The translations under genes and the position numbers were made by a program. Shown in pieces: positions 47,274 through 56,426 of a DNA stretch of 64,000 nt. The notes beneath the pieces are model-generated. The model had not been told where the DNA came from. It saw only the letters and a list, made by a program, of their open reading frames with translations, and made no database searches. Position 1 is the first letter of the stretch. Each line of letters begins with the position of its first letter. The stretch is from Bradyrhizobium ontarionense (GTDB lineage Bacteria > Pseudomonadota > Alphaproteobacteria > Rhizobiales > Xanthobacteraceae): NCBI RefSeq assembly GCF_021088345.1, contig NZ_CP088156.1, forward strand, positions 2,852,001 through 2,916,000, in the 5' to 3' direction.

Positions 47274-48209
47274 ATGTCCACAACGGCCCTGCCTCCCGAC
47301 CTCTCGCGTCTCCTCGCCTTCGTCCGCGTCGTTGAGGCGGGCTCCTTCGCCGAAGCCGCGCGGCGAGCGGGGACGACCACCTCGGCGATGTCCAAGGCGG
47401 TCGCCCGCCTCGAACAGGCTCGCGGCATCAGGCTTTTGCATCGCTCCACCCATTCGCTGGCACTGACCGAAGAGGGCGACCGGCTGATGGCGGCGGGACG
47501 CGCGCTGGCCGAAAGTCTCGCCCGTGTCCAATCCGCGCTCGGCGAAGCCGCGCGTGACGATGGCGGACGGGTGCGCGTGACCGCGCCCGCCTCGTTCGCG
47601 CGCGCCTGCATCCTGCCGCGACTGCCCGCGTTCCTGCGGGAGCGGCCGGAAATCGAGATCGAGATCAAATTCCGCAACGAGATTCTGGATCTCGCGGCAG
47701 AAGGCGTCGACGTCGCGATCCGCTCAGGACCCCTCGACCGCGTGCCCGGCCATCAGGCGCGGCGGCTTTGCACGTTCTCCTGGATCGCTTGCGCCTCGCC
47801 CGCCTATCTGAACGCGCGCGGCGCGCCGGCAACTCCATACGAGCTTTCCGCGCATGACCACGTCGGCTTCCGCAATCCCGCGAGCGGCCAGATCCTGACC
47901 TGGCGCTTCGCCGACCCGCGCGGCAAAGGACCCGTTCGCGTCGCGCCCAAGCCCAAGCACATTTGCGACGACGCGCACGCTTCGCTCGCTTTGATTGCGA
48001 ATGGGTTTGGCGTCGGCTGGGGGCCGGCGTGGCTCGTCCATGAAGATCTGCGCACCGGCCGGCTCGTGGAAGTGCTTGCGCCCTGGCGCGCGCCGGCGGA
48101 GCCCCTATGGATGCTGCGCACCTCCAACCGCCGCCCGCCCCTGCGCACGCAGCGCGTCATGTCGTTCCTCGCCACGCTTCCCGCCGCGTTCAGCGACAAG
48201 GCGGGATGA
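47274..48209 (+). CDS. LysR-family transcriptional regulator
   Basis: 311 residues. The N-terminal helix-turn-helix is PPDLSRLLAFVRVVEAGSFAEAARRAGTTTSAMSKAVARLEQ, followed by GIRLLHRSTHSLALTEEG, standard for LysR proteins of the group that controls small oxidoreductases and stress genes. The C-terminal part is a LysR substrate-binding domain. It probably acts on the divergent DUF1330 gene and itself. The inducer is unknown. Confidence 0.93.
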   Translation: MSTTALPPDLSRLLAFVRVVEAGSFAEAARRAGTTTSAMSKAVARLEQARGIRLLHRSTHSLALTEEGDRLMAAGRALAESLARVQSALGEAARDDGGRVRVTAPASFARACILPRLPAFLRERPEIEIEIKFRNEILDLAAEGVDVAIRSGPLDRVPGHQARRLCTFSWIACASPAYLNARGAPATPYELSAHDHVGFRNPASGQILTWRFADPRGKGPVRVAPKPKHICDDAHASLALIANGFGVGWGPAWLVHEDLRTGRLVEVLAPWRAPAEPLWMLRTSNRRPPLRTQRVMSFLATLPAAFSDKAG

Positions 48210-48782
48210 AGCGTCGGCCGTCAGCCGGGCTCCGCGGTCGGCGTGTAGGACGCGAGCCGCTTGGGAGGGGAAATCGGGGACAGACCACGATTTTCCGACT
48301 TGCCGGCCAAAGATGGGAGGACCGGACTTGGAGCATGATGATCAGGAATCATGCTGGTGCGGAAAGCCGGGTTGCCGATCTCGTTGCTGAACAAGCCGGG
48401 CAAACCGACAGCACCATTGAACCCGCTGGTAGAGAACATTGGTGCGCGGATTCGCAATTCCCGATACCGACAGTCGGGAGAAGTTGCGATTCGACCAGGG
48501 CGACACGAGGCTGGGACTTCGTAGGGAAGCGGGAAAGTAAAAAATCAACGGACCAAATAACGATTTGGGGAAGATTGGCTTCATTGCTCTGCAGGGCTTT
48601 TCAACAGCGCTGCCCAAACAGAGCTAAGTTGCGATCGCGACTGTGACCGAGCAGCCGGGGTGTGGCAGGCCAATACTGTCGGGCCGGTAATCCTTTCGTT
48701 GCCCCTTGCGCCGGCCAAGGCGGCTGGCGTTTCAACGGGCCTTGGGCCACGCGCTATTCGGATTCAATGACTCCTGGAGGGG
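48210..48782. other. 573-bp gene-free region, possible mobile-element footprint
   Basis: No supported gene on either strand. The stretch at 48272-48300 (GGGGACAGACCACGATTTTCC) resembles sequence often seen beside REP-associated transposase genes, and the block at 48570-48620 is AT-richer than its surroundings. No transposase remnant or terminal repeat could be shown. Confidence 0.4.
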
Positions 48783-49730
48783 CTAGGCGGCTACGAAGCG
48801 GTAGGCTGAGCCGAATGCTTCGGCATACCCGATACCGGGGTAGCTGAAGTGAAACCCGAGGAGTTTCGTGCGCTCGGCCGCCACCTGGGCAAGCAGCTTT
48901 CGACGGGTTGCCACCGCCACATCTGAAGCCAGATCGAACCCATTGACCCACTCCGGATACTCGAAGGAAATGACTTCGTGCGTGAGCGCATCCGCAGTGA
49001 TGATCAAGCCATCTTCGCCCTTGAGCGCCAGCGAAAACTGTCCTGGGGTATGCCCGGGGGTATCAAAGACCTTCATTCCGGGCACGATCTCATCACCGTG
49101 CTTCACGAAGATCACTCGGCCCGCGATCGCTGCGAGCGTCCGCTGGGTCCTGGGCACGATCCCTCTGAAGTCGGCAGGCAGCGAGGTCGCCACATCGGAA
49201 CTCATCCAGAAATTCCACTCCGCACCTCCGATATGGTAGGTCGCGTTCGGGTAGTTCAACTCGCCCGCCGAGTTCGAGATTCCCCAGAGGTGATCGGGGT
49301 GGGAATGCGTGAGCACGACCTTCGTGATGGCCGCCGGATCGACGCCATTCAGCCGAAGGGAGGCTAGAAGCTCTCCTTCCGTCGGCTGGAAGTTTCTCCC
49401 GTCGCCGACGTCGACCAGGATCAGATCTCCGCCGACTCTGATCAGGGGAATATTCGCAGCTGGCCAAGCCATCGGGGTGGGAGCGTTCGTCCGCCGAAGC
49501 ACCTCCTCCAGCTTGTCGGCCGGGGCTCCGATCGCCAGCATGGAGGCTGGCACGATCATGTGCCCGTCGCTGAACACGCGAATATCGAAAGCTCCGTGCC
49601 TGAAGGCATAGGCGCTGCTCGAAAGCCCGCGGTCCGACAGCAGAGGTGAAGCCAAAGCATCGGCAGTCGCCCCCATGAACGTGCGACGGTTCAGCAAGTC
49701 GCGTCCATCGCGTCCCGTCGAAATGCTCAT
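48783..49730 (-). CDS. exported metallo-beta-lactamase-fold hydrolase
   Basis: 315 residues. An N-terminal LNRRTFMGATADALAS looks like a weak Tat signal. Metal motifs are LTHSHPDHLWG, the His in TPGHTPGQFSL, the Asp in ITADALTHE and the final His in GFHFSYPG. This fits the AHL-lactonase/MBL group with a role in hydrolysing a lactone or ester, but the substrate is not determinable. It is a single gene, followed upstream by dps on the same strand. Confidence 0.85.
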   Translation of the reverse strand: MSISTGRDGRDLLNRRTFMGATADALASPLLSDRGLSSSAYAFRHGAFDIRVFSDGHMIVPASMLAIGAPADKLEEVLRRTNAPTPMAWPAANIPLIRVGGDLILVDVGDGRNFQPTEGELLASLRLNGVDPAAITKVVLTHSHPDHLWGISNSAGELNYPNATYHIGGAEWNFWMSSDVATSLPADFRGIVPRTQRTLAAIAGRVIFVKHGDEIVPGMKVFDTPGHTPGQFSLALKGEDGLIITADALTHEVISFEYPEWVNGFDLASDVAVATRRKLLAQVAAERTKLLGFHFSYPGIGYAEAFGSAYRFVAA

Positions 49731-49772
49731 CCCAAGCCTCTTAAGTTCGACTTGATCGGCTGCGGTCTGGCT

Positions 49773-50303
49773 CTAGCCCGCGGAGGAATGTGATCGGCGG
49801 CTGCTCTCGAATAGGAACCAGACCCGGCCTTCGGCTTCGTCGATCCACGGTTCGAGCAGGCTGGCGCTCGCCACGTCGCGGCTCTCCTCGCAAAGCTGAT
49901 GGGTCTCCCGCATCCGGGCGATCAACTGCATATTGTCGTCGCGCAACTCCGCGAGCATGTCGAGCGGCGTCACGTACTCCGCATCGTTGTCGAGGACCCG
50001 CTGCAGGCGCGACACATGCCCGATGGATCTGATCGTCGTTCCGCCGACCTTCCGCACCCGCTCCGCGATGGCGTCCGTCGTAGCAAGAATTTGAGCACTT
50101 TGATCATCCAGCATCAGGTGATCCTCGCGGAAATGTGGCCCCGACGCATGCCAGTGGAAGTTCTTGGTCTTCAGGTAAAGTGCCAGCATGTCCGCCAGCA
50201 GCGCGGTCAACGCGCCCGAGACGTCGCGCACCGCATTTGCCCCGAGGCCGCTTGGCGTGTGCAGCGGTGCGGCCTGGCGCTTATTCGTTTCCACAACATC
50301 CAT
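49773..50303 (-). CDS. dps: Dps/ferritin-like DNA protection protein
   Basis: About 176 residues from MDVVETNKRQ, with AAGGGA upstream; a Met nine codons earlier is possible. The ferroxidase region reads LKTKNFHWHASGPHFREDHLMLDDQ and has the His and Asp/Glu ligands at the dimer interface. The helical core LLADMLALYLKTKN and the end RVWFLFESS fit Dps of usual length. It stores iron and protects DNA from peroxide. Confidence 0.92.
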   Translation of the reverse strand: MDVVETNKRQAAPLHTPSGLGANAVRDVSGALTALLADMLALYLKTKNFHWHASGPHFREDHLMLDDQSAQILATTDAIAERVRKVGGTTIRSIGHVSRLQRVLDNDAEYVTPLDMLAELRDDNMQLIARMRETHQLCEESRDVASASLLEPWIDEAEGRVWFLFESSRRSHSSAG

Positions 50304-50402
50304 TTTCGATCCCTTCCCGTTTGAGTCCACTACTCCGTGACGTCGAGCATCTCACGCCTGACGACAGAGCTATTGGACGAACATCCGATAACTTGGCCGA
50401 TC

Positions 50403-50834
50403 TCACTCCGGTACGGTGAAACGCACCGTTTGACTGTCGATCACGCGGTGGGTCGGGTCCGCCAATTCGAACAGGACCCGGTGCGGGCCCGGAGCAAGTC
50501 CCACGAGGACAACCGTTTCGCCGGACGCGTCGATAAAGTGCCAGGTCGCGTCGTCCACCGTGATGTGCACGTGTCCAACCCTCGGCGACACGTCCAAGGC
50601 TCCGGCGCCGAAGACCGGCAGCACACGCAGGTTTTCCGTCCGGTATTGGATGAAGACCCTTCCCGCCTCGAGAGGCTCTGCGAGCGGCGGATCGACGATC
50701 AGCCTGGGAGGCGCTTCGTCATCGAGGGCGAGCAAAGCCGACGGACCGCGAACATCGCGAGCCGTCGCAGCATTGAACGTCACCGCAGGCCCCTTGCCGG
50801 CAGGCTCGGCGTCCAAGTTGAAAGAGGTGTCCAT
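50403..50834 (-). CDS. DUF6130-like protein
   Basis: 143 residues with no clear signal peptide. The C-terminal part GHVHITVDDATWHFID and GPHRVLFELADPTHRVIDSQTVRFTVP is beta-rich and matches the small DUF6130 family of unknown function, from memory. The His-x-His in a beta strand suggests a cupredoxin-like or metal-binding fold, which is inference. It sits between dps and an exported alpha/beta hydrolase. Confidence 0.7.
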   Translation of the reverse strand: MDTSFNLDAEPAGKGPAVTFNAATARDVRGPSALLALDDEAPPRLIVDPPLAEPLEAGRVFIQYRTENLRVLPVFGAGALDVSPRVGHVHITVDDATWHFIDASGETVVLVGLAPGPHRVLFELADPTHRVIDSQTVRFTVPE

Positions 50835-50958
50835 GATGGGTCTCCTTGCGTGACGTGAGTTGAACCAGCGCCGAAACGTCGCTTACATCGTCTTGCGTCG
50901 GGAGGCGCAGTCCCAACTTGGTGCTGCGCCTCCGATGGACTAACGAGTATGCCGATCG

Positions 50959-51942
50959 TCAGGTGGCCGGCAGTTTTCGCTCGAGAAAGCTGCGGATCAA
51001 GGGAACCATTTCATCGGCCTTGTCCTCGAGTGCGAAGTGGCCGGTGTCGATCAGGTGCAGCTCTGCATCTGGCAGGTCACGCAGATACGGACCCGCGCCA
51101 TCCGCCGGGAAGATGAAGTCGTTCTTTCCCCAGACGATCAGGGTCGGCGGTTTGCGATCCCGGAAGAACGCCTGAAACTTCGGATAGAGTGGAACGTTCG
51201 ATCCGTAGTCATGGAAGAGGTCGAGCTGAATATCCATGTTGCCCGGCCGGTCCAGCAAGGTCTGATCGTGCAGGATATTGTCCGGATCGATCCGGCTGAC
51301 GTCGCTCATCCCGTCGGTGTACTGGAATTTCGTAGTCTCCGGCTTCATCAGTACCTCCAGCGCTTTGCGGTGGGCCGGTGATCCGTCGGCCCAGTAGGCC
51401 TTGATTGGATCCCAGAACGTCTTGAGCCCCTCCTCGTACGCGTTGCCGTTCTGGATGATCAGCGCGCTCACCCGTTCCGGATGCTTCAGCGCGAGCCGGT
51501 AGCCGACCGGGGCGCCGTAGTCCATCACGTACATCGCGTAGCTCTTAACGTCGAGTTTCCCCAGCAGACCGTCCATCAGGTCGGCGAAGTGAGCGAACGT
51601 ATAGGCGAACATCTTGTGGTCGGGAGCTGCGCTCTGGCCGAAGCCCGGATAATCCGGCGCGATCACATGATAGCGGGACGCCAACTGCGGGATCAGGTTG
51701 CGAAACATGTGCGACGACGTCGGGAATCCGTGCAGGAGCAAAACGACCGGAGCATCCGCAGGCCCGGCTTCGCGATAGAAGATGTCGATGCCGTCGATCT
51801 TTGCCGTCCGATAGTGAGTAACCGGAATCGGGGTCGCATCCATCGCCGGACCTGGTCCGGAGAACGCCTCCGGAATCGGGGAAAGCGCGGCTACGCCGGC
51901 GGCGAGAGCCGCGATCCTGAGATATCGTGTCAGTCTATTCAT
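50959..51942 (-). CDS. exported alpha/beta hydrolase, epoxide hydrolase/dehalogenase-like
   Basis: 327 residues with GAGGAGC upstream of the ATG at 51942 and a signal peptide (EAFS-GPGPA). Hydrolase motifs are [26 protein letters not shown] and a nucleophile region [14 protein letters not shown], in which Asp takes the nucleophile place, as in dehalogenases and epoxide hydrolases. The acid/base pair is in [10 protein letters not shown] and [10 protein letters not shown]. The exported location is unusual for this family. Confidence 0.83.
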   Translation of the reverse strand: MNRLTRYLRIAALAAGVAALSPIPEAFSGPGPAMDATPIPVTHYRTAKIDGIDIFYREAGPADAPVVLLLHGFPTSSHMFRNLIPQLASRYHVIAPDYPGFGQSAAPDHKMFAYTFAHFADLMDGLLGKLDVKSYAMYVMDYGAPVGYRLALKHPERVSALIIQNGNAYEEGLKTFWDPIKAYWADGSPAHRKALEVLMKPETTKFQYTDGMSDVSRIDPDNILHDQTLLDRPGNMDIQLDLFHDYGSNVPLYPKFQAFFRDRKPPTLIVWGKNDFIFPADGAGPYLRDLPDAELHLIDTGHFALEDKADEMVPLIRSFLERKLPAT

Positions 51943-52425
51943 GTCTGCTCCTCTGAAATGTTGCGCTTGTGCGACCGCCGACGGACGGCGCGGTCGTCGC
52001 AAACGACTTCGTTGTTTCGCTTTCCAAGTCTCCGTCCTGAAAATCCTGCAACGCTCGCTGTGAGAAACAAGCTCGTCCATTCCTCCCGCGCTGCGGGCGT
52101 ACGGCCGGAAACGCATTTCATCGTCGCTAACCGTGTGTGTCGCCATCTGCATTCGCCGGATCTCCGCCGATGCAGGGGAGATTACCCGCGAGGATCGATC
52201 TGCTCTTGCCTGCGACTCTTTCCGATTGTCTGTTCTTACCGTTCGCAAGGAAGCGGAAGAGTTCAGATGATGTCAGCGTCGCTTGAGGTGAGCACGACGC
52301 ATCCGAAATGGATGCTCGCCACAGCGACGAATTGAGTGAGACGATCTGGACAACTCTCTAGCGAGCTTGCACGCAGCCTTCCCGCGGTCCCTACTTGGTC
52401 GCGCGGCGCTCGAAGCGCTCGGGTC
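51943..52425. other. 483-bp gene-free region
   Basis: No supported gene. It separates the cytochrome P460 gene from the alpha/beta hydrolase and should hold the hydrolase promoter. A GC-rich imperfect inverted repeat lies at 51972-52001. No further structure was seen. Confidence 0.5.
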
Positions 52426-52926
52426 TCAAGGCGCAAGTCGCGTGAAGACGAAGTCGTGTTCTTTGACCCCCGCGGCGTGGCAACCAAAGCAGGTCTGATG
52501 TTGAGCCTCGTCGACCGGCTGGCCATCGATGAAGCGACCGAATCCCCAGCCTCCGGTCGACGAATATCGCTCCGAGTCCTTGACCATCACCTGGACCGTC
52601 GTGGCGGGCCCGGGAACGAACGCAGGTCCGAACTCCGTCGACTGAACATGCTTCCACGCCAGCTTGACCAGGATCGCCCCGTCCGGAAACGGCAGCGTTC
52701 CGGCCCGGAAGGCCTCGATCGCCGTCGCGTTGCCGACGATGCCCCGAAGCTCGTCCAATCCAGTTTCGTGTGCCACCCCGACCAACCCCCAGTGGCGGTA
52801 GTCCGGTGGAATTCCCACACCGAAGATCGGTGACAGCGCAAGCTCGCCGGGAGCTGGGCTGGACCGCAGGAAGACGGGGCACGCAGCCACCGCAGCTAAA
52901 ATGACGAGCCTTGCCGCGCGGTTCAT
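52426..52926 (-). CDS. cytochrome P460-family protein
   Basis: 166 residues from MNRAARLV, GGGAA upstream; a start at 52938 is possible. A signal peptide is followed by the P460 fold: YRHWGLVGVAHE, ILVNATAIEAFRAGTLPFPDG-type strands, MVKDSERYSSTGGWGFGRF and the heme site TCFGCHAAGVKEHDFVFTR. In characterised P460 proteins a Lys is cross-linked to the heme; LVKLAWKHV has candidate Lys residues. Members oxidise hydroxylamine or bind NO. It would act in the periplasm. Confidence 0.85.
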   Translation of the reverse strand: MNRAARLVILAAVAACPVFLRSSPAPGELALSPIFGVGIPPDYRHWGLVGVAHETGLDELRGIVGNATAIEAFRAGTLPFPDGAILVKLAWKHVQSTEFGPAFVPGPATTVQVMVKDSERYSSTGGWGFGRFIDGQPVDEAQHQTCFGCHAAGVKEHDFVFTRLAP

Positions 52927-52960
52927 TGCATTTCCCATAGCCGTGCCGCCGAACTGCCAA

Positions 52961-53932
52961 TCACTCGATGAATGCGAGGAGCTCCGCATTCACGCGATCC
53001 TTGTGCGTGGTGCAGAGCCCGTGCGGGGCGCCTTCGACAACGACGAGGCGTGCATCGCGGATCATCTTCGAGGACAGCAAGGCCGAATCCGAAATCGGCA
53101 CCATCTGGTCGAACTCGCCGTGAAGAACGAGCGTGGGGACGTCGAACTTCTTCAGATCGGCGGTGAAGTCGGTCTCCGAGAACGCCGCGACCGAGAAGTA
53201 CGATGCCGGAAATCCAGCCATCATCCCCTGCAGCCAGAAGGACGATCGAACGCCCTCCGAAACCGTGGCTCCTGGTCTATTGTAGCCATAGAAAGGCATG
53301 CTGACGTCCTTGAAGAACTGCGAACGATCCGCGCTCACCTTGGCGCGTACGTCGTCGAATGCCGTCAACGGAGTTCCGCCCGGATTGGCGTCGGATCGCA
53401 ACATGACGGGAGGAATCGCGCTGATGAGAACCGCCTTGCGCAACTGCTCCGTGCCGTGGCGGCCGATGTAGCGTGCAACCTCGCCACCCCCGGTGGAATG
53501 CCCGACGATCACCGCCTTTCGCACGTCCAGCTCGTGCATCAACTCAGCCAAGTCGTCGGCATACGTGTCCATATCGTTGCCGCGCCACGGTTGGCTCGAC
53601 CTGCCGTGTCCCCGACGATCGTGCGCGATGCAGCGATATCCGCGAGACGCGAAGAAGAACATCTGGTCCTCAAAGGCGTCGGCGCTGAGCGGCCAGCCGT
53701 GGCTGAAAACGATCGCTGGACCGGAGCCCCAATCGTTGAAATAGATCTCAGTGCCGTCCTTGGTCTTGAAGCGGCCCGACCGGGCGCTGCCCACGATCGC
53801 TGCCGCAGCCGGAGACTCACGGCCATCGGCGGCCACGGAAGCTTGCACCTGAAGCAGCGAGGCTACGCCCAATGCGGCTGCGCCGCCGAGCACCTCGCGC
53901 CGGGTTCGCGACGATTCCGAGTTCTTTGTCAT
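52961..53932 (-). CDS. Tat-exported alpha/beta hydrolase, chloroperoxidase-like
   Basis: 323 residues from [18 protein letters not shown], a twin-arginine signal ending near VAADG. The rest is a cofactor-free haloperoxidase-type hydrolase: [30 protein letters not shown], nucleophile Ser in [20 protein letters not shown] and the His in GAPHGLCTT. It is colinear and very similar to the next gene upstream, which has no signal peptide. Confidence 0.88.
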   Translation of the reverse strand: MTKNSESSRTRREVLGGAAALGVASLLQVQASVAADGRESPAAAAIVGSARSGRFKTKDGTEIYFNDWGSGPAIVFSHGWPLSADAFEDQMFFFASRGYRCIAHDRRGHGRSSQPWRGNDMDTYADDLAELMHELDVRKAVIVGHSTGGGEVARYIGRHGTEQLRKAVLISAIPPVMLRSDANPGGTPLTAFDDVRAKVSADRSQFFKDVSMPFYGYNRPGATVSEGVRSSFWLQGMMAGFPASYFSVAAFSETDFTADLKKFDVPTLVLHGEFDQMVPISDSALLSSKMIRDARLVVVEGAPHGLCTTHKDRVNAELLAFIE

Positions 53933-54024
53933 CTTCGTCTCTCCCGCAGCGACAACGTCGCTGCTGCTGTGGACTGCATGATCTGAAAGTTGGCCGGCAC
54001 CGTCGGGCGCCGGCGCATGAGCCG

Positions 54025-54846
54025 CTAGCCTTGAATGAACGAGAGCAGCTCGGCGTTGACGCGATCCTTGAGGGTCGTGCACATTCCATGGGGTGCGCCC
54101 TCGTAGACGACGAGCTTCGCGTCCTTGATGATCTTGGAGGACAGCAGCGCGGAGGCGCCGATCGGGACGATCTGGTCGTCGTCCCCGTGCAGAACCAGAG
54201 TGGGCACGTCGAACCGCTTCAGGTCCTCCGTCAGGTCTGTTTCCGAGAACGCCTTGATGCAGAAGTAGGACGCCGGTAGGCCGGCCATCATGCCCTGCAG
54301 CCAAAACGACTCCCGGACTCCATCCGAGATCTTCGCTCCGGATCGGTTGTAACCGTAGAACGGCAGGCTCAATTCCTGGAAGAACTTCGATCGGTCGGCG
54401 GCCACGTTTGCGCGAAGCTCGTCGAACACGGCGATCGGCAGGCCGCCGGGGTTCGCTTCGGTCTTGAGCATAAGCGGCGGAATGGCGCCGATCAGAATGG
54501 CCTTCGCCACCCGGCCCGTCCCGTGCCGACCGATGTATCGGGTCACTTCGCCGCCACCGGTGGAATGCCCGACATGGATCGCATGCTTCAGATCCAGCTT
54601 CTCGACGAGCGTCGCCAGGTCGTCGGCATAAGTGCTGAGATCGTTGCCCTGCCAAGGCTGGCTCGAACGGCCGTGCCCCCGCCTGTCGAGGGCAATGCAA
54701 CGATAGCCACGCGAGGCGAGGAAGAACATCTGGTCTTCGAAGGCGTCCGCGCTCAGCGGCCACCCGTGACTGAACACGATCGGCCGGCCCGAGCCCCAGT
54801 CGTTGTAGTAGATCGTCGTACCGTCCTTCGTCGTGATCGTGCTCAT
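54025..54846 (-). CDS. cytoplasmic alpha/beta hydrolase, chloroperoxidase-like
   Basis: 273 residues with AGGAGC upstream. Catalytic residues are S95 in VGHSTGGGE, the Asp in [11 protein letters not shown] and H253 in [10 protein letters not shown], as in non-heme chloroperoxidases, which are esterases that can act as perhydrolases. It has no signal peptide, unlike the paralogue downstream. The pair most likely arose by tandem duplication with gain or loss of a Tat signal. Confidence 0.9.
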   Translation of the reverse strand: MSTITTKDGTTIYYNDWGSGRPIVFSHGWPLSADAFEDQMFFLASRGYRCIALDRRGHGRSSQPWQGNDLSTYADDLATLVEKLDLKHAIHVGHSTGGGEVTRYIGRHGTGRVAKAILIGAIPPLMLKTEANPGGLPIAVFDELRANVAADRSKFFQELSLPFYGYNRSGAKISDGVRESFWLQGMMAGLPASYFCIKAFSETDLTEDLKRFDVPTLVLHGDDDQIVPIGASALLSSKIIKDAKLVVYEGAPHGMCTTLKDRVNAELLSFIQG

Positions 54847-55004
54847 GTCCGCTCCTGTTGAGTTGCGTCCGGATCCTCGACGAACAACGTCGACATCCGG
54901 GTTATCGTACAACTGGCGCAGTATCTGGCGAACTACCTACCGCTTCTTTTCGCATTCTCTGCTCTTTGTGACGAAAGCATTCCTTTGCGCTCACGACGAC
55001 GCAC

Positions 55005-55991
55005 TTACCTCTCCTGCTCGCGCTTCCAGGCGGCGGGGCTTGTCTTGACCAGGCGTGAGAATACGCGCGTGAAATGGCTTTGATCCGCGAAGCCGGCATT
55101 GAGCGCGATTTCGCTGAGCGGTCGATCGCTGTTGAGCATCATCTCCTTCGATCGTTCGACCCGTTGAGATAGCAGCCATTGATGCGGCGGACAGCCCACT
55201 GTGCGTCGAAATGCCTGACTGAAGTGACTGCATGACAGGCGACATGCTTGCGCGAGATCCGGCAACGTCACGTTGCCATTCAAGTCTGCCAGCAGCATTT
55301 CCTTTGCCCGACGCTCCTGCCATGGAGAAAGGCCACCCCGGACGATCTGCGGGCGCGCATCAGACGATCCATATGCTTTGACCACATGCGCCGTCAGCGC
55401 ACGCCAGGCGTGGTCAAGAAAAATCTTGCTCGCCTGTTCGGGACGGCTCAAAGCAGGCAGGAGCGCCATCGCAACGTTTGCCACGACGGGGTCCGCTCTC
55501 CTTTCCACAATGGGACAATGGAGCGTCCCCGCACCCCGCGAACCCTGCTCATCGGCGACCTCGTCGAGAGCCGACTGCGGTAGATAGAAATTGGCGACCT
55601 GGAATGAGCTCTGAATATCTGCCTGCCACGTGTGTCGCATGTCGCTGATGTGAATTGTGCCGGCCGGAAGCGGAGGACTGGCGCAATGCCTCTCATTGCT
55701 CCACAAGTTGTATGACGCGAGTTCATCCAGGTGCACGCAGACCGCGTAGCCAGCTTTCCTGGCTTGCGATTCCGTAGGGCCATGCCCGGCCCGGCTTCTT
55801 GAAATATGTGAGATGACCATCTTGTCGTCGCCGGCCGGGACGATCAATTGTCGCAAGACATCGACGCGGGCCAAGGACGTCTGTGCTATCACGGCGCTTC
55901 CCCAATTCGGAGACGTGCGGCGTGTCTTGATCGCTCCGAACGTCGGCGCCGGCCAACCTGTACTTGCGGCGGGTTGATCGAGGACGCTCAT
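55005..55991 (-). CDS. AraC-family transcriptional regulator
   Basis: 328 residues. The C-terminal two-helix-turn-helix AraC domain is complete: LPDLAQACRLSCSHFSQAFRRTVG, PPHQWLLSQRVERSKEMML, and LSEIALNAGFADQSHFTRVF. The N-terminal 220 residues are a cupin-like sensor with SPPLPAGTIHISDMRHTW. It lies upstream of the two chloroperoxidase-like genes on the same strand and may control them and neighbouring stress genes. Confidence 0.92.
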   Translation of the reverse strand: MSVLDQPAASTGWPAPTFGAIKTRRTSPNWGSAVIAQTSLARVDVLRQLIVPAGDDKMVISHISRSRAGHGPTESQARKAGYAVCVHLDELASYNLWSNERHCASPPLPAGTIHISDMRHTWQADIQSSFQVANFYLPQSALDEVADEQGSRGAGTLHCPIVERRADPVVANVAMALLPALSRPEQASKIFLDHAWRALTAHVVKAYGSSDARPQIVRGGLSPWQERRAKEMLLADLNGNVTLPDLAQACRLSCSHFSQAFRRTVGCPPHQWLLSQRVERSKEMMLNSDRPLSEIALNAGFADQSHFTRVFSRLVKTSPAAWKREQER

Positions 55992-56426
55992 GACAGGCTC
56001 CCTGAACCGATGGGGACGGCGATCTGAGCGCATGCAGGCTCGGTCCGATTGCAGGACCCCGCCAATGGGACGGCGGCATCACACCGGGTCAGTGGCCCGA
56101 AATCACCTGCCGCTGCTGCATTGTTTGAGGTGCGCTTGACTGGGCGATATTTCGGCTGCGCGCAGGTCCCCTTGATACAACAATGCAAGCACAGTCGCTC
56201 GGAAGGCAGCGGCCAGCTTGACCACTCGCAAACGCTCCCCCTCTGGGAGTCCTTCAACCCTTGCATATCTGGACGCTCTCGTGTTGGTCGCTCGGCACTT
56301 GCAAGGTACAGTTCCTGAGCAAGCACGGCGGTTAGAACATCCGAGAGGCGTGTTAGAATGCCCGGAGACGGGTGTTAGATTGTGTGAGAGACCCCATTCA
56401 GGACGGTCGACCGCCTAGGCTCCCGG
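55992..56426. other. 435-bp gene-free region with three short direct repeats
   Basis: No supported gene. It is the region between the AraC regulator start and the end of the winged-helix/ATPase gene. It contains GTTAGA three times at two-turn spacing (56331-56379). Confidence 0.5.
56331..56379. repeat. three GTTAGA direct repeats at 21-22-bp spacing
   Basis: GTTAGA begins at 56331, 56352 and 56374, each in a unit of about 21 bases whose second half is purine-rich (CCGAGAGG, CCGGAGA, GTGAGA). The spacing equals two helical turns, so the units face the same side of DNA. They lie some 340 bases upstream of the AraC gene. Confidence 0.45.

Noticed and set aside
48272..48620. Possible insertion-sequence remnant.
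   Set aside because: Resemblance to sequences near REP-associated transposases is suggestive only; no transposase fragment, terminal repeats or target duplication could be shown.
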